From: Zopfochytrium polystomum | Taxonomy: Eukaryota > Chytridiomycota > Chytridiomycetes > Chytridiales > Chytridiaceae | DNA length: 64,000 nucleotides | Reading direction: 5' to 3' | Assembly (NCBI GenBank): GCA_025765615.1 | Contig: JAIVFJ010000004.1 | Coordinates: forward strand, 496,001 to 560,000 | Shown here: positions 55,499 through 64,000 of the stretch, piece by piece | Position numbering within the stretch: the first letter of the stretch is position 1 | Layout: every line of letters begins with the position of its first letter | Notes under the pieces: generated by a model | Told to the model about the DNA's origin: nothing | What the model saw: the letters and a program-made list of their open reading frames with translations, nothing else | Databases searched by the model: none | Translations under genes and position numbers: made by a program

Positions 55499-57689
55499 GT
55501 AGCCAGGAAGAATAAGTAGCCAGGAAATGGGAGATGAGCCGTGGGCAGGGTAATAGTATTGTAGGGTTATCTAATTAGTTCTTATTGTGGCCAACCCCTG
55601 GGCCAGCACTCGAATAAACTGAGTAGCCGACACGAAACGCTGCAGGATCTGCAGAGCTGGGTTGGAGGTGGGGTTGTTTGCTCAGTTTCAAGGTTGCCGC
55701 TGCGTTCCTACGCAGCCCTTTCAGCGCCAACAAGCCTTCCCTCACACTCGCGACTCCTCCTCCCCATCATCATCGAGATTTGAGAGCTTGGCATCCCCTC
55801 TTGACTCCGTTGAGTGTGGCGGAACAGTCGGGAGCGGGTTCAACGTGACAACGGAAGAAGATTTTCCTTTGATTCGTCAAATTTCAATTGGTAATCATTC
55901 CTCATTCCTCCTCCCGATGGATGAGTGCGTCCCGATGCAATCCACTCCACCTGGTAAGTACCAGCGGGCGATAGCTGAGAGCACGAGGGGTTTGGTGATT
56001 GGGAGGCGAGTGGGCGGGTGTGGACGCAGGAACACCCCCACCTCCGCTCTCCTCGGGATGAATGCAGTGGATTGGGGTGGAGACTGGAGGAAGAACTCGA
56101 TTTGCTGGACGACCAAAATGAGCTGGCTTCCGCCCTCGCTGTGTGAGAAGAAGCTAAGAGCGCGCGGGAGCAAAGATCTTGAGCCTGGAGTTCCATTCGT
56201 ATGTCCTTTTCTTCTGGCGCTCTCTGGTTGGGATGAACCGAAGTGCAATGACCGCCTTTTTTGTGCCTTTGCATGACTTTCACAGTGCCTAACTTCATAT
56301 CCATACACCTCCCTCAAAGGTCCTCTGACCGATCCAAGGTTTACTTCCAGGCCGCGCATCGAGTCCTTATTTTCTTGGTCCGCCGATAGCCTCTTTTCGT
56401 GAATGGACTTTTCACTATCACCGTGTCGACGGGGAAGGTAATTGGGCGGAGCGGTCGATGTACGCCCACCCGATGCCCTTCTCTCGTGTTGAAGGCGGTG
56501 GGGTCCATCTACTTTGACGAGCTCATAGCACCAAGGCATGTGGAATTAAGTTATTCTCGGTGTGAAATTTCCGAGGTAGTTCCATCCGACCCTATTTTCT
56601 ATTATGCTGAGCGATTCAAGCGCCAGCAGGCACCCCTGCCGGCTGTCGCGCACGTAAACTTGAAAGTGTGGGCTAGGCTCGAGTTTTGAGAGGGGAGAGA
56701 ATGATACCCTATTCTCTTTGAATCGGGACGACAAACACGAAGGTCCTGCCGACGATGCCATCCCGGTGTAGAGTATTGTGGATTCGTCTCGCGCACGGGA
56801 TTTGGCTCGGCTCTTGGGCTGTGATGCGAAGGACCTTTGCGTGTTGAATGAGCGCGAATGGAGGTAATCCGTCTCGCTCTCTCTCACTCTCCACACACAC
56901 ACACATGCACACACACACACACACACTCTCTCTCTATCGTTCTTCTACTATTCCCGGCTGTTACTTGTTTTAATCCATCCTATCAGACCTCGCCTCGTCA
57001 TTCGCACTTTTCCTGGTCCGCAATGCACGTGAGGACTCTGACGTTTTTTGTTGTCTTGCTGACAGAGCACACCGCCGATCGACAAATTTGGTGTCGACAC
57101 GCTTGCCAAAGACCAAAGAAAGCATTTGGTGTTGTCTTCACCCGCACCAGGCCGTGCTCCCCCGGCTGACTTCTTGCTCAGCTAACCTTCTGCAGTTTGC
57201 GCAAGGTAAGCTCGGCTGCAGCTCCGGGATCGACGGTGGAGGTCAGCGGCGGACAGCCAGGATGGGCGATGGCGCGCGGACAGCAGCTGAGCAAGTGAGC
57301 GCCTCAAAGAGTGTGATGAGAGCGATGACGAGGATGGGGAGGGGGAGCAGCGAAACGAGGGTAAGGATTTGTTGATCAGGCGCACGCCGCGCTAAGTCTC
57401 TTCCGCAATGTCCACGCCTAGTTGGCTTGGGTCATTTGGGGCTTGGTGGTCGTTCTCGGGTCGTGTTTTTTGCGTTGAATTGTCGACGAGCCAGCCAGCC
57501 AGCCCGCCTTGCCAGCGTCTTCCCCTCCAGGTGCGCGCGGGCAACACTAATAAGCCAAAGAGGAAAGAACAAAGGAACATATAGCTACAATTATATTCGG
57601 CCCTGTTACCGCTGGCGGCGAAGAGGCAGAGCAAGGAGCTGAAACTTGGGAACGTCAAATTTAACAAGTTATGCAAGGCTGGTGGCCTC
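55499..57689. other. Unassigned region between bZIP copies
   Basis: About 2.2 kb with no supported gene. 55662-56276 holds a 204-codon plus frame without recognisable domains. (AC)n and CT repeats lie at about 56889-56935. The last few hundred bases may contain the decayed 5' part of the bZIP pseudogene. Confidence 0.4.
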
Positions 57690-59540
57690 ATCTGCCGGAG
57701 GATGGCCGATCTGCTGACCACCCAGCAACGACCATCTCACCGCCTCCTCGTCCGCGCCCCGAACGGAACGAACAATATCAGCAACAAAAGCAGCATCGCG
57801 AACGCGAATCGCGCCACATCGAGCGCGTCTCCCCTTCGCTCTTACACCCCCACTCCCAGAACACCGCATCGCCTGCATTTCGTTACGCCGCCTCACCGTT
57901 TCCTCGTGCCTACTCCTCCCGCCGTGCTGAGCCAGGCTGCGCGAGGCTACTGTTGTCATTGGGTAGAGCACGAACAGTGGAGATGAATGAGTCGAATGTA
58001 GACTGAACGTATGATGCCGGTGCAATAGCAGGAGCATATGTCCCTGAACCTGAGTCATAGGTACCAGCGACGGGGCGGTCGGACCTTTTGTGGGAGTTTG
58101 GGCAGCGAACCCTCCCCGAATCCCTCCTATCATCAATTACGACGACTTTCGGCAAGATCCGAGCCACACCTTAGGTCGCTCCACGATTCGCTCTGGTGAC
58201 TGTGGTGGGAGTTGGTGGCGCTTCTGCAAGCTCCTGAGCTGCGAGAACAAAGCGACTGCCCGTCACTGAAGGGACTAGGCGACAGATTCCTTGACTATTA
58301 TTCGCTGGATACTCCTTCGCCACGCTTCAACGCCGCCAGTACCCGGCTCAAGATGGCCCAGCTCCCACCGGGTGTTACTTCGAAGACTACCACGTGGATC
58401 AACCATACCCTACTGATTCTTTCACGACAAGAAGCCCCACTGTGTGGAGAGGTGAGGTAACTATGCCTGTTAAATACTTAATCTTTTTCTTGGTTGACCT
58501 GTAATTGTCCAGTACAGCAAGAATGCGGAGGATCGGAGCGCGGTGGAGATGCCTGCCCCAGTGCCTTTTCTGAGCACTCGCCTTTACACCCAGTTGAAGT
58601 ATGTCGAAGGGGGTCAGCCCCCATTGGCGACGAATCACAACCGTCAAACAGCCCACCACAATTCGAAAAGTCAAACCTCACCAAAGCCGTTATCCAACTG
58701 AAACCCAGTCGCCCAGCGACGGCGCCCAACAGCACCCGCCGCTTTTCCACCGTCATGACCGCCGTGCAGTCATTGCTCGACGCCATCCCGACACCGACAG
58801 GCGACGGCGACGAAAACCGCAGAGGAGCAGCAAGCTTTTCCCTCGCCGCCTCCGTCACAAAGCTGCAGGACATGGCAGACCCCGCGACCGGCAAGATCTG
58901 GATGGGCAGGCGGGGTAGTTTGTTCGCCCCGCCGCCGCCGCCATCGCAGCCGGACCGAAGCCGTCGTCGACGGCCGCTGGCCAGTCCGAGGCTGGAGTGG
59001 CTCCTAAGCACCGGTCGAAGACAAGGAAAGAGGGCGACGATGGCGAAGCAGCGGGTAGCGGGGGCCGCGGCGAGGACGGAGCAGAATGTGGGCTCGAGAC
59101 TGTCGAAATTTCCGAGGCTGGAGACGGTGGGACATTTTCCTTTTCTCGTCACGCGGGGGCGGGATAGTACGGTGAGAAGATAGGTTAAGAGCTGCAGGAG
59201 GGAGTTTAAGGGAATGGATGGCGTGAAATCGTGTTATTCCGACTCACTCTCTGCTTGACCTCTCTTTCTGCCTTCTTTGTTCCGACTTTTCCCCTGTATT
59301 TCCCGCAGCTGGAGGCATGTCAAAGCCACTGTAGGCATCTCGAGAGCGTGAACTCCCTGCTGACGGCCAGGCCAATTGTGTTCGGATAGAACTGCAGGAA
59401 AGCCGACGGATGCAGCAATTGCTCATGGAGCGATTGCCAGTACTTGAGACTCGAGCGTCGCGGCAGTGGGAATAGCTCTGCTGAGCTGGTCTGGGAAAAA
59501 TGGAAAGGAGAAGTGGATTGAGTCCTGGCGGGAAGAATGG
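57690..59540 (+). pseudogene. Decayed bZIP copy
   Basis: Pieces match the bZIP gene at 53.1-55.5 kb in order but in different frames. A Gln/Arg/Ser-rich part (QYQQQKQHRERESRH, FRYAASPFPRAYS) resembles the upstream N-terminus. The shared short motif reads TGKIWMGRRGSLFAPP (58885-58930). The position of the basic region reads VAGAAARTEQNVGSRLSKF, lacking the N-x3-ARR contact residues. After an intron-like gap ending CCCGCAG (59310), LEACQSHCRHLESVNSLLTA aligns with the zipper start but a stop follows. Loss of the DNA-binding residues and the broken zipper mark it as non-functional, or at best a truncated relic. Confidence 0.65.
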
Positions 59541-60088
59541 AGACAGACGAAAGAAGCATAGAACATTCCAAATTAGTATTTGAGCAATTATGACAGATCC
59601 GAAGAGTTACTGCGAACGCATGTTCGACCGTGGTGTGAAGTTAGGGCGGCCTGGAGATCGATCAATGTGATTGTCTGGATTTGTCATCTGCCACTTGTGG
59701 ATCTCGGTGCTCGCGCCACGCTGACTCGCGAAGACGTGGCCGTCGCAACAGCCTTGTTTGTGATAACGACCCCACTCTCCTGCACAGCCAACCACAGATC
59801 GCAGGCTTCACTTCGTGGAACTAAAGGTAAACCTTCGTTCTCTTTTTCGGAACATCCGTGTTCGAATGATCCAAAACTGTTTGCGCTTGATTAGAGAGAT
59901 GCGAGAATATCGGAGAGCAAACTCAGATACTGATTCGATGGATCACATCGAACTGCCATAAATTGCCAACTATCCCTCCCCTTCACTCAGTCCCGATCGC
60001 CGATCTCTCTCGTTTGCCAGTGAAGGCACGGTGACAACCCACCGATCTTCGCTTACTATCTTGGGCGCCCCTCGTGACCAAAGAAATC
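59541..60088. other. Intergenic upstream of third bZIP gene
   Basis: About 550 bp, no gene seen. One 104-codon plus frame (59580-59894) has no recognisable feature. Confidence 0.45.
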
Positions 60089-60819
60089 ATGGACCACCGC
60101 CGCCTTCAGTCAGTTTCCTGGTGAGATATTTTTGGTTTTCGCGAAGACATCGGTTGGTTTTTTTTTTTTGCTAAGCGTTGACAGCAGTTCGCTTCACTCT
60201 TTGATCCTGCCGTCGCAATTAGGTTTGCTTCATATCGATTCCTCGAGGCCACCCGCATGAATCCTCATCTCTTCCATCTCGGTGCTCCCGCCTCTACCGA
60301 CGACACGCCGATGCTGCCACACGTATCAAACTAGTGGGCTGGCGGACACGCGGGGGCGCCACCACAAAAGCGGTCAAGCCGGCAGCCGAAAACCAATCGG
60401 CAAAACCGCCGCCTCTCGCAACCAAAACAGCTGGCGCCACGGCAGAGCGTGCCGCTCCAGCAGCGCGAGCTGCGGAGGCCGAGGACGTCCGAGAGGCCAA
60501 GAAACGGCGCAACACCGAGGCTGCGAGACGCTCCCGTCTGCGAAAGCTGCAAACTGTTGAGTGCCTTACACTGCTTTTTCTTCCCTCCGAGACGTCATGA
60601 CCCACTCCTACTCTTCTGCACTCGAACTAGGTTCAGCAGCTTGAGTCCCACTGCCAATTCCTCCAGGAAGAAAACAGCCGACTCGAGACTCAGCTGGAGC
60701 AGTGCCGGGTCGACACTGAGGAGCTCCTGGTCCGCAACCACTCTTTACGGGAAGCTGTGGACAGGTTGGAACGCCGTGAGGCTGGCAAAACGTCTTGTGT
60801 GTCAAAAAGACATAAATGA
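60089..60819 (+). CDS. Small Gcn4-type bZIP protein, about 3-4 exons
   Basis: The C-terminal half is secure. It has RIKLVGWRTRGGATTKAV (matching GKTWIGWRGKSL of the larger copy), Ala-rich linker, then basic region REAKKRRNTEAARRSRLRKL ending QT at 60555. The intron 60556-60630 is GT-AG, and zipper VQQLESHCQFLQEENSRLET, then QLEQCRVDTEELLVRNHSLR and EAVDRLERRE, stop at 60819. The intron interrupts at the same codon as in the larger bZIP gene. The 5' end is uncertain. ATG 60089 (MDHRRLQSVS, similar to the MDH start of the larger gene) with an intron at about 60121-60186 is one option; ATG 60257 is another but lies in a different frame from the basic region. It is the most bZIP-typical of the three copies despite its small size. 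Confidence 0.8.
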
Positions 60820-60974
60820 TTTGGGTTCGTTTGGGAAGCGGTACAAATACATTGCATAGAAGTTTATTTTCGTCCTTCCCGTATGCGTATTTGTTTCACT
60901 TTAAGTGCCTCACATAATGTGCAGGTCATCGTTCCATGCGAATGTTTATGCTACTTGTCGTTCTTTCTTGTTAG

Positions 60975-61400
60975 CGTGAGACTGTGCTCTAAATCCTCAC
61001 CCTGGGCTATGGGTGGCAAATGGAGCAATGACCTACATACCAATCCTGAAAAGTGAAGAAGGGCAAAAAGGAGATGTCTAGGGGTCACTAGAAAGGATCA
61101 TGTATTTGGAGTCTTAAGAAGCCCAAGAAACACAAAAGAAAATCTCTCTTACTACACACACAGAAGACTCTCACACTAAGACCAAAGTGTGAGACTGTGC
61201 TCTCTAAATCCTCACCCTGGGCTATGGGTGGCAAATAGAGCAATGGCCTAAATACCAATCCTGAAAAGTGAAAAAGGGCAAAAAGGAGATGTCTAGGGGT
61301 CACTAGACAGGACAATGTATTTGGAGTCTTAAGAAGCCCAAGAAACACAAAGAAACTCTCTTATTACACACAAAGAGAAGACTCTCACACTCAGACCAAA
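60975..61400. repeat. Direct repeat, two units of about 212 bp
   Basis: Unit 1 (about 60975-61186) and unit 2 (about 61187-61400) are more than 90% identical by eye. Both contain CCTCACCCTGGGCTATGGGT, CAAAAAGGAGATGTCTAGGG and GGAGTCTTAAGAAGCCCAAG, and both end in AAGACTCTCACAC. Differences include G-to-A changes and small indels. No coding potential. Tandem arrangement suggests satellite-like or LTR-fragment origin. Confidence 0.88.
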
Positions 61401-61464
61401 GGCAACTGTGAAAAGGTGGCACACTAGCAAAGAATGTGCAGGGTTCTCTGGTCCATGACACAGA
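61401..61464. repeat. 64-bp block repeated at 63379-63441
   Basis: Shares GGCAACTGTGAAAAGG, GCAAAGAATGTGCA and TTCTCTGGTCCATGACACAG with 63379-63441 in the same orientation. In the distal copy it is followed by TGTGAGACT, the same start as the 212-bp units, so both belong to one dispersed repeat family. Confidence 0.85.
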
Positions 61465-62264
61465 GTGGGCCCAATGGGAGGCAAAAGCCAAAGCCAAAGG
61501 GGACCGGGAAATCCGGTAACAATACTGGAGGTGCAAGATGCAACAAGCTCCAGGGAGCGGCACTAAGTGCAGCACTCCAATCCAACTGAAGAAGACAAGA
61601 GAGTGGGGAGGAAAGTGGCCAGACCCCGGTCTGTTGGAGCCACCACCATGGAGCAAGGCTCCCTCTCTGTCAAAGACAAGCCCTAAGTTGGAGGGGGTTG
61701 GACACAAAGGGCAAACACAAGGAACAGTTAGTGTGCAGAGGTGTCTGTTGAATTAAATCAGAACTGTTTTCCACTTAACAGAACCAGACACAACTTGTCT
61801 CACTCCAAGGAGAAGTTCCAACTCAATCCAAGGAGGGGGCACACAGGGGTGGGAGACAGTGGGACTCTTCTTACTTCATCCTACTAGGACACAGACATCT
61901 GCTTCACCAAGCCAGAGGAATTCCCTATCTTAGAAGCAAGGAAGGTTAACACCCACTCCCTCACCCAAATGTGGCACCATGACATCACAGGCATTAATCT
62001 GAGAGAAAGAGGGTCTGAACCCAGTGAAGACCAGGCCCACCAGAGGCCACAGGAGCCAACAACCAGGGAAGAGGGGGCATACCTGAGAGACCATTCCTGC
62101 AGCAGTACCTGACCAGACAGCTCATTCATATCCCCTTGAGAGACCTGGATTTGACTAGATGTATTGACAGGAACCTAGAGGCACCACCACAGATTTACCC
62201 TCCATCCTTCCATCACCAAGTGGCTCCTACCCAGTCCAACCTAAACAGCATGCAGAATTGGTGA

Positions 62265-62334
62265 GGTGCACTGGGGCTTGAACCCAGCACACTGCCATCA
62301 TGGCCAAGAGGACTTCAACCTCCTGTCACACACC
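62265..62334 (-). repeat. tRNA-like sequence, probable SINE head
   Basis: The minus strand over 70 nt has tRNA dimensions. The 5' end GGTGTG can pair (with G-T wobbles) with the 3' TGCACC. The T arm is perfect: CTGGG-TTCAAGC-CCCAG, containing the RNA polymerase III B-box GGTTCAAGCCC. D and anticodon arms are poor. I read it as a tRNA-derived retroposon rather than a working tRNA gene. Confidence 0.5.
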
Positions 62335-63019
62335 AGGGGACTGCCACCCCCAGCTCTACATACAGTCAGGAAGAAAAGGGCAGGCAAGGGACTTCAGGCA
62401 CAGGTTCTCACAGTCAACAAGATGGGGGGCAGCTGCTTAAATAGGAAAGGGTTGGAATCAGCAGGGTGAAGGAAGAAGGAAGGGAAAAGAGGGGAAAACA
62501 TATACAAAAGAATAAAACAATAAATAAAACAGCAAAGAAGAGAGAGGAGGAGTGAGTCACCAATCAATGGGGCTGAGCCATCAAACAAGTAAGACAGCTC
62601 AGAAAATCATGGAGCATTTCTTGGCATCAGCTGCCAAGAAAGATGGAGGAGATGGAGAGAGCTCGTTGGTGCAAAGAGGAAGACAGTCACTCTCAGCCAA
62701 ACAAGAAAGAAAAGACACAGACAGAGACAACAAGGAATAAATAAAAGAGAAAACAGGAAAAACAGGATAAATTACTAATTGGAAAAATAAGTAAAAATCA
62801 TCAATGAAAAGATAAAGAAAAACCCTGTGATCTCATACCCTTTTTATGAGGCATTACATCATGGTAGCAGGTGGTAGGGCTTGTTAGCTCTGCCATCATC
62901 TTGTTAACTCTGTCCATCTGGGCTTAGCACTTCTCCCACAGAAGTGTTTCAGTCCTAAGTCATTTCCAAAAGTGAGGGGCCATTGGCCAGGCATAGTAGG
63001 ACTTTGCATTTCTGCCCAG

Positions 63020-63094
63020 TCTGTCAACTAGCATGTCTCGAACTTGGCACCTTCCCAATTGAAGGGAGCGCTCTAACCACTGAGCAAGGGAGCC
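63020..63094 (-). repeat. Second tRNA-like sequence, strong A-box, probable SINE
   Basis: The minus strand begins GGCTCCCTTGCTCAGTGG, then TTAGAGCGC, a near-ideal tRNA A-box and D arm. An anticodon-arm-like hairpin with loop TTCAATT follows, then B-box-like AAGTTCGAGAC at the expected distance. The T stem is imperfect and the acceptor stem does not close. Best explained as a tRNA-derived SINE or a decayed tRNA. Confidence 0.55.
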
Positions 63095-63251
63095 TTGTAT
63101 CAGCAATTAGAATCAAGACTGAGTCTTTCTGTCTGCAACATCGCCAATAATAAGTAATAATAGTAGAGCTCAGAGGCAGACATACAGAGCCAGTCGGAGG
63201 CCGTATGGAAACCCAATAAATAATAAGAGAGTAGGAATCCAAGCCTAGTCA

Positions 63252-63269
63252 CGTTTTGCCAGCAAAACG
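63252..63269. repeat. Perfect 7-bp hairpin CGTTTTG-CCAG-CAAAACG
   Basis: Inverted repeat with a 4-nt loop, inside the repeat block. A second hairpin lies about 75 bp away. Confidence 0.8.
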
Positions 63270-63342
63270 CAGGTCGAGACGGGGTGGTAATCCTCACAAT
63301 TACCAGTTAAAAAGTGGGTATACACTTAATTTATTTGAGGTC

Positions 63343-63360
63343 ACAGGCTCGACAGCCTGT
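63343..63360. repeat. Perfect 7-bp hairpin ACAGGCT-CGAC-AGCCTGT
   Basis: Inverted repeat with a 4-nt loop directly before the second copy of the 64-bp block. GACAGGCTGT occurs again at 63724-63733, suggesting a repeated structural element. Confidence 0.8.
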
Positions 63361-63378
63361 CGTCCTCACAAAAGGCAA

Positions 63379-63441
63379 AGGCAACTGTGAAAAGGTTGGC
63401 ACAGTAGCAAAGAATGTGCACGATTCTCTGGTCCATGACAC
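63379..63441. repeat. Second copy of the 64-bp block
   Basis: See the copy at 61401-61464. The sequence downstream (63442-64000) has no coding match. Its AT-rich 'TTTTTTGGTGACCA' (63677-63690) resembles the start of an LTR-element primer site only vaguely. Confidence 0.8.
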
Positions 63442-64000
63442 AGTGTGAGACTACACCAAGGTCTCAGTGATAAAGTCTAGGGATTTTATTCGCAAAAACA
63501 AGTGTACCTGTCATAAAACCACAAGGATCAGGACCCCTATTGTTATTCCCCAGTTCTTTAGTTTCCAAGGCGTTATCAAAGTGTATTTGCAGCTAACCCG
63601 TCTTTATTATTGGGCCTGCTTTTACAACTTTGTCTTAACAGTTTCTGTTGCACCAGGGTTTTCTCAACATATTTTCTTTTTTGGTGACCAATAGAGACTG
63701 CCCGACTGCCTAGGGATGGGGTGCCTGACAGGCTGTACCCCAAGCCTGCTTAATTTATTATTTATTTCGGCCCCTTTACATACACGCATAGGGTTGGGGG
63801 GACTTAAGAGCATTTGTGGTGGATGCTCCAAGTCAGGGGGGTTGACTTGTCAATTTTCTCTCTGTTTTTGGGCCATTTCTCTTTTTCCGCTTTTCTTCAA
63901 TCTGATTTCTGTCCTTTGGCACCAATACAGAGTCCCTTCAAATCCATCTGGCTCACAACAGTGAGGGTAGCGAGAGGTGGTACACACCCAGGTGAGTACA

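Larger units (their letters stand above)
60960..64000. mobile_element. CpG-poor repeat-rich block, probably transposon-derived
   Basis: From about 60960 to 63050 CG dinucleotides almost vanish (only a few, for example near 61506, 61516, 61558 and 61626), whereas flanking genes are CpG-rich. The block holds direct repeats, tRNA-like units and no credible gene. Frames of up to 134 codons exist but are low-complexity. Consistent with silenced transposable elements that have lost CpGs by methylation-driven decay. No transposase or reverse transcriptase domain is visible inside the window. Confidence 0.65.

Noticed and set aside
60975..61400. CRISPR-like array
   Set aside because: Only two long direct repeats without regular spacers, in a eukaryotic context.
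63020..63094. A functional tRNA gene
   Set aside because: A-box is excellent but acceptor and T stems do not close; treated as SINE-like.
1..64000. Pervasive +1 programmed frameshifting as in Euplotes ciliates
   Set aside because: The break sites share no stop-codon slippery context and many genes are clean; assembly insertions are simpler. Kept only as a testable alternative.

Overview
This window looks like nuclear DNA from a flagellated, early-diverging fungus, most likely a chytrid. The genes are intron-dense, with short GT-AG introns of about 45-110 nt. The core genes are fungal or eukaryotic: Mtr4, an NAD-type methylenetetrahydrofolate dehydrogenase Mtd1, V-ATPase subunit F, proteasome beta-3, primase large subunit, Prp4 and ETF-alpha. 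A DUF4200 coiled-coil protein of the CCDC42/CFAP73 flagellar family indicates motile cells, and the F-box/ankyrin-like fragment at the left edge resembles chytrid ankyrin expansions. Species cannot be named from the sequence alone.

Layout. 1-9.6 kb is a compact housekeeping block: ankyrin-like fragment, MTR4, MTD1, VMA7 and a choline/ethanolamine phosphotransferase. 9.9-22 kb is a family-expansion block: two intact BTB genes plus a decayed third copy, a frame-broken uridine phosphorylase, a repeat-exon Ala/Gly/Lys-rich protein, an ACT/CASTOR-like gene, and a large membrane protein next to a truncated pseudogene copy. 22.8-36 kb is again housekeeping: proteasome beta-3, peroxisomal adenine-nucleotide carrier, CFAP73-like protein, primase large subunit, Prp4, ETF-alpha and a small secreted protein. 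37.2-39.0 kb carries a seven-exon pentameric ligand-gated ion channel (pLGIC), the most unexpected gene here. 41-48.8 kb holds a bZIP factor, an ABHD12-like serine hydrolase and an AATase/condensation-type acyltransferase. 53-60.8 kb is a bZIP cluster (two plausible genes and one decayed copy). 60.9-64 kb is a CpG-poor repeat block with direct repeats, tRNA-like SINE signatures and hairpins.

How the genes relate. This is not an operon-like system; genes are independent and often divergently paired over short promoters. Three local families (BTB, membrane protein, bZIP) each show tandem duplication followed by decay of one copy. A recurring anomaly is that at least eight otherwise good genes need a single +1 frame correction at one or more places. 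All of these are extra bases and many lie near GG/CC/TT doublets. The simplest reading is insertion errors in the assembly, but it needs checking because it decides which genes are really broken.
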